DNA from: Antilocapra americana
Lineage: Eukaryota; Chordata; Mammalia; Artiodactyla; Antilocapridae
Direction: 5' to 3'
Length of the DNA: 64,000 nucleotides
NCBI GenBank assembly: GCA_007570785.1
Contig: ML660211.1
Coordinates: 869,698 to 933,697 of the forward strand
Made by a program: the position numbers and the translations under genes. Each line of letters opens with the position of its first letter. The first letter of the stretch is position 1. Below the pieces are notes generated by a model. It saw nothing but the letters and a program-made list of their open reading frames with translations. It was not told the DNA's origin and did not search any database. Positions 30,764-42,302 of this stretch are shown piece by piece.

Positions 30764-32828
30764 CCATGCTTCTTTTTTGTCTCATTTGCTAAATTTGGTG
30801 TCTTGATTTTTACAGTGTTGAATTTTTTCACATCAAATACTAGTTTTTTCTTTGCTGTCTTTTCTCAGTTTTATTGACTATCTCTGATGAATGAGTGGTC
30901 CCCAAGGGATTGTAATGAAAGGGTGGCACTGTGGTCTCAGCAGAATGTGAGCTGGTCTGACTTCTGGATGTCAAAGCCCTGCATCCTTCTCAGGGTTGTC
31001 ATTTAGCAGGGAGCTCCATTCAAATGCTGAAGTCTTAGCCCCGAAAGCCACCCCTCCACGGAGCAATAGCACACACTTTAGTTGGATGGCTAACCCCAGA
31101 ATCAGAGGTTCCCTTTCCTACTTCAGTCCTGTTATCTAGAGCTTCTTTAGGCTCTTTCCTGCTTCTTTCCAAATGCCGGTACTTACATTCAGAGCCCTTC
31201 TCTTAACAGCAGTTCACATTTTGAAAGCAGTTTCAAAATTTAACCTGTGTATTCTAGAACAGCTGCTTACAGCTCCTGATAAGGCAGGTGCAGTACCCAT
31301 TAGTCCTTAATGTAATCCTCATTAATTATTTTGACAATTGGCCCTGAACCTCCAGGTTCTTTTTTCGTGTATGTTGTCTCTGAACTTGAATATTTTTGCA
31401 ATTGCTTTTACCTCTGTAGTAGTTGCTCGGTAACCTTGCTTTGACCTGTACATTTCTCTGCTTTTCTCCCCCTCCAGCAATATGATTCCACTTGCTTTCT
31501 AGTCTCCAAGAATTTTTCAAAGTTTTCTTCTGCTGATGGCGTAATTTTCTAAGTTTCTAGATCTACTACAAATTTATTCTGTTATTTTATGGCATTTCTG
31601 CAATTCTTAGAAATTCTTAGTGGAAAAGGTAGAAACATAGGACACTAATCTCTCTTGTTATTATTTCCAGTTTGCATTCCTATTGCAAACTGGAAATTCA
31701 TGTGATCATTCATGTTTTAAATGTTAGATTAAAACTGAGCAGCAAAGTAAAACGTTAATAAGGTCAGTTATAACTGATGAGTACAGACTCACATCTGGTA
31801 GAAACCCTAAATTCTCTAGGCACCAAATAAGCAACTGTGGCTTCTTTTTCTCTAACTATTGAAATCTGATTATCAATTCATATCATTAAAATGTGGTAGA
31901 GAAACTGGTTCAAACTTCTTTTCACAAAAATAAACATCAATCAGGAAGAAAAGTCACTTGCATTATTATATTCACTGAGATTTCCCAGGGTCAGGACTGC
32001 AGTGTGGCATTCTTAGTCTTAGACCATGGTTTACTTCTATTTTTAAACCACTATTACACTACATTTTTGATTATTGGGTAGATAAGCTGCTATATGTGAG
32101 TACAGAAAATTAAGTTTGAAAGACAATGGATTTAAAAATAAAAAATTATTTCAGATTTTACATGTATTTGCACAAAATACATATAGTTCTTATATCAATA
32201 ATAATGTATTGCACATTTTATATACGATATATTTTGTATTACTTACTTAAATGTATTCTTTTTTACAATAGTATATAGTTAAATTCAGTGTTTTCTTAAC
32301 TGAATGAACCTAAAAATATAGACAATTGGCTAAAATTGGCTACTTTTCTGTGCCTTTAGAATCTGTGTTTCAATTAATGGCTGATATTTAATTATTTATG
32401 ATAAATGGCCTTAAAAATGAATAAATTCAATTAAAGGAACAAATGAATAAAGAATAAAGGGGGGGAAGTTCTTTCCCTACTTTTTTTTCAAACATGAGAA
32501 TCTTATTGTAGGTCAACATTGTTTTACATGAAAAAGTAATAAAGCTTACACAGTATGTTAGTCAAGTGTGTATTGATTAGTTGTTTGTGCCCTACTTTTG
32601 CCATACTTTTGAAAAGGGTGCTCTAAATATGTCATATTTCTCTAGTCTCTAGAGTAAAAAGAAATCCTTTGTGAATGTTTATTCTTCCACAGTCAGATCA
32701 TTGTTTCAAGTCTGTATCTCTCAAATAGATTGCTTAAGTGATATTTCAAAATAACAAGAAAAGTTATCACAAAAACCAGCACACAAATAACTCATCATAT
32801 ATCAATTTTCAGAAATATCTCAGCTCAG
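30764..32828. other. unassigned stretch with one perfect hairpin
   Basis: The left part (30900-31500) has balanced base composition and the rest is AT-rich. No family could be named and no credible ORF is present. A perfect 14-bp inverted repeat with a 7-base loop lies at 31663-31697. Confidence 0.45.
31663..31697. repeat. perfect 14-bp inverted repeat (7-nt loop)
   Basis: The arms are 'atttccagtttgca' (31663-31676) and 'tgcaaactggaaat' (31684-31697), with loop 'ttcctat'. It is not part of a repeat that I recognise. Confidence 0.8.
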
Positions 32829-32932
32829 GTGTTCACGGACAGAGGAGCCTAGCAGGCTACAGCCCATGGGGTCTCAAAGAGTCAGACATGACTGAGTAAC
32901 TAACACACACACACACACACACGCACACACAC
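32829..32932 (+). mobile_element. Bov-tA 3' half with (AC)n microsatellite tail
   Basis: The SINE 3' half ('gttcacggacagaggagcct' to 'gactgagtaactaacacac') runs straight into an (AC)n tract at about 32905-32932, interrupted once by G. Confidence 0.9.
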
Positions 32933-33911
32933 CAGATAAGAACACGTTATTCAAGGAGACAATTTTTAATTCATTGCTCTTAATAACACATTATGCACTC
33001 ATTTTTTTTATAATCAGAAGTGTTTTAAATTTATTTCATGTTATACCAGGCAAGAAAATAATCCTTGACCAAAGAAATAAGTGTATTTTCCCTAGCATCT
33101 ATTATATCCTTAGCATCACATGTTAATGTTATTTTGGAGATTCTTTAGGTCACTCAGATATGAAATTATGCATTATTCATCTACTTACCCTTTACAGTGT
33201 ATCTTTTCATCACTAATATTTTAACTAAATTCCATAAAGAATGTTAGTTAATGTTATAGAGGAAATTTAATCTTCCTTCAGTTCCCCTAAACTTAGAATA
33301 AAAAATATTTCTGATAGAAGGGAAGCACTGTGATACTTTGGGATAATCAAATTTCAAAATGAATATTTTTATTAGAAGAACAACTGATATTTATAGGAAA
33401 AACAACTATTTGGAAGAAGAAATAAAGGTAAATTTTCTCACAAATTTCTCCTAAGTTGTAAGTAAACAATATATAGAGTCTATAAATGTTGACAAAATCA
33501 AATCACAGACACTGAAATAGATATATTTCAGTAATAGTTAGTATAAAAATGTTTCACAGGTAACATTAAATTTAAAGTTTACTTCCTCAAATGTAATTGA
33601 AACCAAGTCAGTGTATGTAGAATGTTTGGACATATGAGGACATAATTATATTAGCACCTAAATTAGCCACTAATACAGAGATCTTAAGTCAATCACCTTG
33701 AGACTTTAAAACTTTTCAAGATTAGTAATCTAACTAGTGCAAAAATAAGATACTGCTCTATTGTATTAATCTGTTTTGTCTTGTATTTATAGTAGTTTTA
33801 ACAAAAATTGTGCATTTTCTGAAAGAATTTCAAATGCATTATACAAATTCTGAAAGAATGTTATGTTTATCATGCTTCAATTAAAAGTAAATCTGAAAAA
33901 ATTTATCTAAT
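32933..33911. other. no recognised feature
   Basis: The stretch is very AT-rich with no ORF or repeat that I can name. Confidence 0.55.
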
Positions 33912-33950
33912 GTGAGTCGGACACGACTGATCGACTGAACTGAACTGAAC
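33912..33950 (+). mobile_element. minimal BovB/Bov-tA tail
   Basis: Only the last ~39 bases are present: 'gagtcggacacgactgatcg' followed by repeated 'actga' units. It is an extremely 5'-truncated insertion in otherwise unique AT-rich DNA. Confidence 0.85.
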
Positions 33951-35027
33951 GCAAGTTAAATCATTATTTGAACTACTGTAAGTTCTTGCTAATGATACAA
34001 AATTGTTCTTACTGCCCATCTGGAAGAATATAGTGTTATAGCTACTCACTTCTATTATTTCAAGGAAATGCAAATAAATTGGGTATCAACCCTTACTGTT
34101 ACCATTGATTCATTTCTAATTAACATACTTGCCCCTTAAAAAAAAATCAAAGAAATGTTGTGGCTGAGTTCATCTTCTCATTAAGAGGATTACTGGCTTC
34201 AAACTGAGTCAAGAGTTGTGTTCTTTAATCTCCAAAAGGGGAAAAATTTGCTATCAAAATGATTTAGTATGAAGGATTCAAATTGCAATTTGAAAATGAA
34301 AACATGGGGCCTAGTGGACCTTCCACCAGTGAACCAAGTAGAAAAGCATGATAATGAACTACAGGGACAGGAAGATTGATGAGGATTCTTGCCCATCTTT
34401 TAGGTTTAAAAATTGGTTGCAAAAAGGAACATAATGTACCTTTTCTCTTTTGATATGAATTAAAGCTAAACCAGCAATAACCTTTGAAGAAAAATATCAT
34501 TTATATTCAATATATCAAAAATAAGGCATACAATGTATTCTGAAGGTGAATTATTTTTATTTAAATTTTAAAGATTAAAGGGATGAAAAACATTTTGAAG
34601 TCATATGTCTATAGTCTCATTAATAATAGATTTTAGTAACTAAGTAAACTTTTATTCCAATTTTAATATGATGTAGAAGCAGAGCACAGAGGATTTTTTA
34701 AACAGTCAAAGCATTCTGTATAATACTGTAATGATACACACATGTCATTATATACTTTTCCAAATGCTTAGAATATATAACAGTGAAAGCTAAGGTAAAC
34801 CATAGACTTTGAGTGAATATGATGTGTCAGTGTAGCTTAATCAATCATGATAAATGTACCATTCTCTAGGGAGATTTTTAAAACAGTGAAGGCTATGTAT
34901 GTGCAGGGAAGGGAGTATATAGAAAATTTTGTATCTCCTTTTCAATTCTGCTATGAATCTAAACTACTCTTAAAAAAAAAAAATGAAGTGTTAAGAAAAC
35001 GGTGTGGAAAGTAGTCTGGATTACCCA
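33951..35027. other. no recognised feature
   Basis: This is AT-rich DNA with A-runs near 34139 and 34971. No repeat or gene is supported. Confidence 0.5.
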
Positions 35028-35243
35028 GGTGAAAGTGTTAGTTGCTGAGTCATGTTTGACTCTCTGTGACCCCAATAGACTGTAGCCTGACAGTTTCCTT
35101 TGCCTAAGGATTTTCCAGGCAAGCATACTAGAGTGGGTAGCCATTCCATTCTCCCAGGGATCGTCCCAACCCAGGGATTGAACCTAGATTTTTCATATTG
35201 CTGGTAGATTCTTTAACATCTGAGCCACCAGGGAAGCCCACAT
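35028..35243 (-). mobile_element. Bov-tA SINE, antisense
   Basis: The + strand reads from 'agtgttagttgctgagtcat' to 'gagccaccagggaagccca', the full reverse complement of Bov-tA. Confidence 0.94.
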
Positions 35244-35399
35244 GGTGTGGACAGATATTTTATTTATAAGTGTAATAAAGGAAATCAAGTAGTCATACAC
35301 ATTTGAAGACCCAATATTAATATGTGTGTATGTATATGTGCATATGCACACACAGAATTCATATATCACAAGTCGCTAGTGGTAAATATGGCAAACATT

Positions 35400-35560
35400 T
35401 CCCCCTGGTGGCTCAGACAGTAAAGAATCCACTTGCAATGTAGGATATCTGAATTTTATCCCTGGTTTGGGAAGATCCAACTCCAATATTCTGGTCTGGA
35501 GAATCCCCATAGACAGAGAAACCTGGTGGGCTACAGGCCATGGGGTTGCAAAGAGTCAAG
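35400..35560 (+). mobile_element. Bov-tA SINE, partial
   Basis: The sense copy runs from 'tccccctggtggctcagaca' to 'tggggttgcaaagagtcaa'. It has a small internal deletion in the middle and lacks the end of its tail. It forms an inverted pair with the SINE at 35028-35243. Confidence 0.92.
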
Positions 35561-35585
35561 CCACCTCCTTCAAAAGGAAAGCTAG

Positions 35586-35997
35586 ATGTGAGAGCTGGAT
35601 AATAAAAAAGGCTGAGCACCAAAGAACTGATGCATTGAACTTTGGTGCTGGAGAAGATTCTTGACAATCTCTTGGACAGCATGGAGATCAAACCAGTCAA
35701 TCCTAAATGAAATCAGCCCTGAGTATTCATTAGAAGGATTGACGCTAAAGCTGAAACCCCAATACTCTGGCCACCTGATACAAAGAGCCAACTCATTGGA
35801 AAAGACCCTGATACTGGAAAAGATTGAAGGCAGGAGGACAAGGAGATGACAGAGGATGAGATGGTTGGAAGGCATCACTCACTCAATGGACATGAATTTG
35901 AGTCAACTCCAGGAGATGGTGAAGGACAGGGAAGCCTGGTGTGCTGCAGTCCATAGGGTTGCAAAGAGTCAGACACAGCTGACTGAACAGCAACAAG
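35586..35997 (+). mobile_element. BovB 3' fragment
   Basis: The sense copy begins in the 'CESW' region ('gatgtgagagctgga') and ends at 'ctgactgaacagcaacaa'. Local open blocks (35661-35849, 35856-36038) preserve the C-terminal signature. Confidence 0.94.
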
Positions 35998-36064
35998 TGA
36001 CAACAATGGTATTTTCCCTGGATTTTCATCTGATCTAGCATTCTAAACCCCACCTAGGACATTC

Positions 36065-36290
36065 CAGCCCAATCAGATGGCTCAGCAGGTAATGAATCCT
36101 TCTGCTGTGCAGGAGACACAGGAGACATGGGTTCAATCCCTGGATTAGGAAGATCCCCTGGAGGAGGAAAATGGCAACCCTCTCTAGCATTTTTGCCTGA
36201 AAAATTCCATGGACAAAGGAGCCATGTGGGCTACAGTCCAAAGGGTCGCAAATAGTTGGATATGACTGATTGACTAAGCACACACAACTA
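36065..36290 (+). mobile_element. Bov-tA2-type SINE
   Basis: The sense copy reads from 'caatcagatggctcagcagg' to 'gattgactaagcacacac'. It has the 'ggagacacaggagacatggg' variant that marks Bov-tA2-like copies. Confidence 0.92.
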
Positions 36291-36849
36291 TGAGTCAAAT
36301 CATGGTTTCCTAAATATTTTTATTACCTATAAAATATGATTTCAAAGACAAAGAAGCATAAAACATCTTTAAAATATTTAATCTACTTTTAACATGGATA
36401 ATAGTCTTTGAAAATATGTTATTTCTTGATATAATTTATAGTTTTCTTATGAGATTTAACTTTCTGCTAATACAGGTGAAAACAACTGAGTTTTTATACA
36501 TCTTGAAACAGGTTCTGTATGGTTCACTGCAAAGAACTGAAAGGTTAATTGGAAAGACCTAATCAACAATCAAATATAGTCACTTCTTTATTGTAAGGCA
36601 GCTTTTGAGTTTTATAAATTTAGTGGAAACATTTTTTTCCCATGACAAGAGTCTCTGCTACACTGACTTGTCATTATTTTAAATGGAAAATTATTGGTAG
36701 AAATTTTTTAAGGTAAAGGAAGAAAGATATAATAATTAATAACATTAATCAAATACCTCCAGTACATTGAGAAAGTTTTATGGTTTTCTCATTTTGCTAG
36801 TGGTTTAGAAAATAGATTTTGGAGGGAAAAAGAATAGCAGAATTCAGAT
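36291..36849. other. no recognised feature
   Basis: This is AT-rich sequence between a SINE and a pair of MIRs. Nothing is supported. Confidence 0.5.
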
Positions 36850-37030
36850 ATTATCTTTGCAGCTTCCTAACTCTTACTTTCAGCAAGTTACTTAATCTTT
36901 ACTAGTTCTCAGGTCCCTCACTGGTAAAGTTAGGGCTAATGATAACTTCAGAGGATTGTTTTGATAGTTATTTAGAAGGCCCATGCTATACACATTGCTA
37001 AAACTCAATAGTTTTAGCTATTTTTATTAT
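36850..37030 (+). mobile_element. MIR SINE
   Basis: The phrases 'agcaagttacttaatcttta', 'ggctaatgataacttcagag' and 'taaaactcaatagttttagc' follow the MIR core to 3' end order in sense. It is directly followed by an antisense MIR. Confidence 0.75.
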
Positions 37031-37185
37031 GAACAACCTTGAAAGTAGTGTGCTATTATTTATTCTCAATATAGATGAAAAGTCTTAAGGTCAGATACAT
37101 CGTTACTTTAAGAGTGGTACACAGCTACTAAATGATGGAGCTGAAATTTTAAATCCAAACACTTATACTCTGTGTAGGTGATAGC
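37031..37185 (-). mobile_element. MIR SINE, antisense
   Basis: The phrases 'gtgtgctattatttattctc', 'ggtacacagctactaaatga' and 'tggagctgaaatttt' are the reverse complement of the MIR core. It lies tail-to-tail with the sense MIR on its left. Confidence 0.7.
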
Positions 37186-37261
37186 TGCCTTCACTTGCAA
37201 GAATAGTTATTTTTTACCATATAACCTGAAAGGTGAAAACATATATGTAGAAATGGAAAGT

Positions 37262-37580
37262 GATTTTATTTATTTTGAAATGTGGTGTGTGTGTATATAT
37301 ATTTAACTAGAGTATAATTGCTTTACAGTGTTGTGGAAGTTTCTGCAGTATAATAAAGTGCATCAGCTATAAGTATACATATATCCCCATGCTCTTGAGA
37401 CCCTCTCCCTCTTGAGCCGCCCTCTCACCCAGCTCCACTCCACTTTCCCTTCACCTCATCCCCATACCCCCAATCCACCAACCCCTCCAATCCCACCCCT
37501 CTAGATCATCACAGAGCACTGAGCTCAGCTTCCTGTGCTATACAGAAGCTTCCCACAAGCTAGCTACTTTACACATGGGA
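37262..37580 (-). mobile_element. L1 3' UTR, antisense
   Basis: The + strand reads 'actagagtataattgcttta', 'cagtgttgtgg', a pyrimidine-rich stretch and 'agctcagcttcctgtgctat', the reverse complement of an artiodactyl L1 3' UTR. It is 5'-truncated. Confidence 0.85.
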
Positions 37581-37679
37581 AGTGATTTTATATTTAACTA
37601 CTCAGATTTCATATAATAAATTCTTGGTGACCAATGAATTCAAAACTGGTCTAACACTCATGTGCTGTGGGCTGTGTTT

Positions 37680-39020
37680 AGTCCTTCAGCCTCAGGCCAA
37701 ACTATAGGGAGGGAACACAGTTCTACCCATCAGCAGAAAACTGGATTGAAGATTTACTGAGCATGGCCTAGGCCACCAGAAACAGACCCAGTTTTCCTCA
37801 TATCCAGTCCCTCCCATCAGGAAGCTTGCACAAGCCTCTTATCCTCACTCATCAAAAGGCAGACAGAATGAAAACCACAATCACAGAAAACTAACCAAAC
37901 TGATCCCATAGACTACAACCTTGCCTAATGCAATGAAACTATTAGACATGCCAAATAGGGCCACCCAAGACAGAAGGGTCATGGTGGAGAGTTTGGAAAA
38001 AACATGGCCCACTGTAGAAGGGAATGGCAAACCACTTCAGGATTATTGCCTTGAGAACCCCATGAATAGTATGAAAATGCAAAAAGATAGGACACTGAGA
38101 GATGAACTCCGCAGGTTGGTAGGTATCCAATATGCTATTACAGAAAAGTAGAGAAACAGCTCCAGAAGGAATGAAGAGGCTAAGTCAAAGGGGAGTAAGC
38201 AACCAGATATGGATGTGTCTGGTGGTGAAAGTAAAGTTTGATGCTGTGAAGAACAACACTGAATAGTAACCTATGATGTTAGGTCCATGAATCAAGGTAA
38301 ATTGGAAGTGGCCAAACAGAAGATGGCGAGAGTGAACATTGTGGTATTTTAGGAATCAGTGGACTAAAATGGACGAGAATGGGCAAATTTGATTCAGATG
38401 ACCATTAAATCCACTACTGTGGGCAAGAATCCCTTACAAGAAATGGAGTTGCCCTCATGATCAACAAAAGAGTTTAGAAAGATGGTAACAAGAACCCTCT
38501 ATGTGAGACAGCAAAAGAAACGCAGATGTATAGAACAGTCTTTTGGACTCAATGGGAGAGGGCAAGGGTAGGATGATATGGGAGAATGGCATTGAAACAT
38601 GTTAATTATCATATGTGAAATCAATCGCCAGCCCAGGTTTGATGCTCAGGGCTGGTGCACTGGGATGACCCAGAAAGAGGGAATCGGGAGGGAGGTGGGA
38701 GGGGGATTCTGGGAGGGGAACACATGTATACCCATGGCAGATTCATGTCAATGTATGGCAAAACCAACATGATAATGTAAATAAAATAAATAAATAAATA
38801 AAAACAAAATGCAATACTTGCATGCAATCTCAAAAACAACAGAATTATCTCGGTTCATTTCCAAGGCAAACCATTCAATATCACAGTAATCCAAGTCTAT
38901 GCCCCAATCACTAATGCCGAAGATGTTGAATCTGAATGGTTCTATGAAGACCTATAAGACCTTCTAGAACTAACACCCCAAAAGACGTTCTTTTCATCCA
39001 AAAGCACTGGGATGCAAAAC
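37680..39020 (+). mobile_element. BovB 5' half, interrupted by L1
   Basis: The copy covers the BovB 5' UTR ('agatttactgagcatggcct') and most of the endonuclease region, then stops near 39020. Its left edge is uncertain by tens of bases. An L1 3' end is inserted at 38473-38805. Near 38996-39018 the GDWN-type endonuclease motif reads KHWD, so catalytic residues are lost. Confidence 0.9.
38473..38805 (+). mobile_element. artiodactyl L1 3' end nested in BovB
   Basis: The sequence from 'tttagaaagatggtaacaag' to an (AAAT)n tail is an L1 3' UTR. BovB sequence 'tcaacaaaagag' on the left continues as 'aaaatgcaatacttg' on the right. It belongs to the same subfamily as the L1 end at 60853-61169. Confidence 0.92.
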
Positions 39021-39059
39021 TAGGAAAAATACTATAAAGGAAAGACTTGCAGAAGATAG

Positions 39060-39709
39060 GTCTCAAAAGCATGTTAGAAAATTCCTCTCAAACTTCTGCC
39101 AGATTTCTGGTCTATACTGTGAAGAAGAGATTCCTAGTAAGCTAAGGTATGAACTAAAGCAAACGACCTAAAAAACTTCATTAGCAATTTCAGCTAATAG
39201 TTAGAAAATAATATTTCAAGTTCAAGTTCTGCCAATATGGATGAGCTTAGTAATCAACTCAAATTTTCCGCTGAAACTCCAGAAAGAGTATACCCTAGAA
39301 ATAAAGGGAAAAAAACTAAAACAGATCTGCCCCAATAAAACCTAAAACCAAGTTTCCATTAAAGAAAGTAGACCACCATTGATATAACCACCTGCTACAA
39401 TAAACCCAGGGTAGGCACTTTTTAGAAAGATAAAATAATTTGGCTTCTCAAAATTATAATAATGAGCATATATTCAACTGTTAATAGACTTGAGAAGACA
39501 AGGGAAAATATAATTCATACTGAAAATAATCAATAAATAGAAAGAGTTAACACAAATGACCTCAAATAAAGGACCTTAAAATAATCCTACTAAATTATGT
39601 TAAAGAATCTGAAGAAAAATATAAGTTTAATTGCTAAAGTTTGGAAATTTAGGAAAGATATGAAAACTCTAAAAGTTGTTATATCCAAATAAATGCTAGG
39701 AATTAAAAA
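39060..39709 (+). mobile_element. old L1 5'/ORF1-region (left of BovB insertion)
   Basis: The block has L1M-like, A-rich sequence. Its clearest support is continuity: it is split by an antisense BovB, and L1-like text resumes at 40787 ('acatgggattagtaatagac'). No reading frame survives. Confidence 0.45.
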
Positions 39710-39717
39710 TGTAATCA
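39710..39717 (+). repeat. TSD of antisense BovB (left)
   Basis: The octamer 'tgtaatca' is repeated at 40779-40786, immediately outside the BovB. Confidence 0.7.
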
Positions 39718-40778
39718 GTTCAGTTCAGTCACTCAGTCATGTCCAACTCTTTGTGACCCCATGAATCGCAACATGCCAGGCCTCCCTGTTCATCACCAAC
39801 TCCAAGAATCCACCCAAACCATGTCCATCGAGTCGGTGATGCCATCCAGCCATCTCAACCTCTGTTTTCCCCTTCTTCTCCTGCCCTCAATCCTTCCCAG
39901 CATCAGAGTCCTTTCCAATGTGTCAACTCTTTGCATGAGGTGGCCAAAGTATTAGTTTCAGTTTCAACATCAGTCTTTCCAATGAACACCCAGGACTGAT
40001 CTCCCTTAAGATGGACTGGTTGGATCTTGCAGTCCAAAGGACTCTCAAGAGTCTTGTCCAACACCACAGTTCAAAAGCATCAGTTCTTTGGTGCTCAGTT
40101 TTCTTCACCATCCAACTCTCTCATCCATGCATGACTACTGGAAACACCATAGGGTTGACTAGATGGACCTTTGTTGGCAAAGTAACGTCTCTGCTTTTTA
40201 ATATACTGTCTAGTTTGGTTATAACTTTTCTTCCAAGGAGCAAGCGCCTTTTTATTTAATGGCTGCAATCACCATCTGCAGTGATTTGGGAGCCCAGAAA
40301 AATAAAGTTTGACACTGTTTCCCCATCTATTTCCCACGAAGTGATGGGACCAGATGCCATGATCTTAGTTTTCTGAATATTGAGTCTTAAGCCAACTTCT
40401 GTACTCTCTTGTTTCACTTTCACCAAGAGGCTTTTTAGTTCCTCTTCACTTTCTGCCATAAGGGTGGTGTCATCTGCATATCTGAGGTTATTGATATTTC
40501 TCCCAGCAATCTTGATTCCAGCTTGTGCTTCTTCCAACCCAGCATTTTTCATCATGTACTCTGCATATAAGTTAAATAAGCAGGGGACCATATACAGCTT
40601 TGACGCACTCCTTTTCCTATTTGGAACCAGTCTGTTGGTCCATGTCAAGTTCTAACTGTTTCTTCCTGACCTGCATGCAGGTTTCTCAAGAAACAGGTCA
40701 GATGATCTGGTATTTCCATCTCTTTCAGAATTTTCCACAGTTTATTGTGATCCACACAGTCAAAGGCTTTGGCATATG
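39718..40778 (-). mobile_element. BovB 3' part, antisense, with 8-bp TSD
   Basis: The + strand starts at the tail ('gttcagtcactcagtcatg') and continues through the C-terminal region and RT palm to motif A. It ends at 'aaaggctttggcata'. It has a clean 8-bp TSD and inserted in an old L1. It is one of the better preserved RT fragments in the window. Confidence 0.95.
40256..40648 (-). pseudogene. BovB reverse transcriptase palm remnant, YADD intact
   Basis: An uninterrupted 130-codon frame covers the RT palm and thumb-proximal region. It contains YAEYMMKNAGLEEAQAG, then RYADDTTLMAESEEELKS and KTKIMASGPITSWEIDGE. The YADD catalytic box (40469-40480) is intact. The domain is incomplete: fingers motifs upstream and the endonuclease are missing, so it cannot work alone. 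Confidence 0.88.
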
Positions 40779-40786
40779 TGTAATCA
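40779..40786 (+). repeat. TSD of antisense BovB (right)
   Basis: This is the second copy of 'tgtaatca', followed by the resuming L1. Confidence 0.7.
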
Positions 40787-41359
40787 AAAATATATTACAT
40801 GGGATTAGTAATAGACTGGAAATTACAGAGGAATGGGTCACTGATCTTGTAGAATGGTCAATAGAATTTACCCGTGTGGAAGTACCTAACAATAGAGATT
40901 TTGAGTTTCTGAATGTGTGAAGCAAACATTGTTAGAATCAAAGGGAAAAATACAAACATTCTTAAACATATTTAATTATATGCTGAGATATTTTTACACT
41001 ATATTCTTAGTAAGTAAGAAGCAAAAGGTTTTAGAAGGTTTGACTTTAGAAAATCTAAATAATACTATTAAGCCTTAATCATTCTTCTTAGATTCTTAAA
41101 TCAAACTGTGGCAGGATTCAACATTCAATTCTCTGTAAATACACATGGAACATAAAAGAGACTACATGAAAAGCAATGGAATGTTATCAAAAAGTGTCAA
41201 AGAATGTAATCATACAGATCACATTGCTTAAAAAATTAGATGGAATACAAAATGCATAATAATATAATTTTATATAATATATATTATAAAATATAAAATC
41301 TCCAACCATTCAAGATTAAACAGGATAATTTTTACTTTAATAACTAATATACCTGTATC
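40787..41359 (+). mobile_element. old L1 continuation (ORF1 to ORF2 endonuclease)
   Basis: Left, 'tagactggaaattacagagg' recalls the ORF1-proximal region. Right, 'aaatacacatggaacataaa' and 'ttcaagattaaacaggataa' match the endonuclease part of ORF2. Parts in between are unrecognisable or deleted. Confidence 0.6.
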
Positions 41360-41583
41360 TGGGCTTCCCAGGTGGAGTTCATGGTAAGGAACACAACTAC
41401 CAATGCAGGAGATTTAAGAAACACGAGTTTAATCCCTGGGTCATGAAAATACCCCGGGAAAGGGCATGGTAACGTACTCCAGTATTCTTGCCTGGAGAAT
41501 CCCATGGACAGAGAAGCCTTGTGGGCTACAGTCCTTGGGGTCACAGAGAGTTGGACATGATTGAAGCAACTTAGCATGCATGC
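41360..41583 (+). mobile_element. Bov-tA2-type SINE in L1
   Basis: The sense copy runs from 'gggcttcccaggtggagttc' to 'gaagcaacttagcatgcatg', with the two-part 'ggagatttaagaaacacg' segment of Bov-tA2. It lies inside old L1 ORF2. Confidence 0.93.
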
Positions 41584-42302
41584 ATAAACCTATATTTATG
41601 AATAAGACTCATTGTTAAGATACAAATGCTTTCCAGAGTGTTACACAAATTCAATACAATTCCAATCAACAAATTTATGTTATAGAAATCGACAAGTTGA
41701 TTATATAAATATTATATATGAAAATGCAAAAGATTTAGAAGAGCAAAACGTTTTTGAAAAGGAAAAAAATATTGAAAGATTTACAACAGTTGATTTTAAA
41801 GGCTACCAAAAAGTTACATCTATAATGACTGTGTAATTCACTTAAGGATAAACATTTAAATCGATGACTCAAAAGGAAAATCATGGTAATCAATTCACAC
41901 ATATATATGGTCAATTTATTTTTGACAAAGGCATCAGACTAAATCAGGGGAGAAATGATGGTGTTTCCAATAAATCATGCTGAAAAATATAAATCCATAT
42001 GAAAAAAGATTTACTTCACTTTCTACCTCACACTATCCACAGAAATCTGTTTAAAGTAGATTTATAGAGCTAAATGCAAATCCTAAAACTATACAGCATA
42101 TAGGAAATAAGAAAGAAGAATATCTTTACAAAACCTTGAGATAGATGAGATTTCTTTAATAGACAAAAAGTTTAATTTAAAAGATGGAATAAATAACAAT
42201 GACAAAAAGGGGATCACTGAAATTAAGATAGAAGAAGCAAAAATCAAACCACAATAAAGAGGGTATATATGTATATATATATATATAAACAAACGAAATG
42301 TA
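41584..42302 (+). mobile_element. old L1 ORF2, C-terminal half
   Basis: The phrases 'attgttaagatacaaatgct', 'atatggtcaatttatttttg' and 'aaagtttaatttaaaagatg' follow L1 ORF2 downstream of the RT domain. The RT segment itself is missing between 41359 and 41584, apart from the SINE. A (TA)n tract lies at 42260-42285. Confidence 0.75.
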
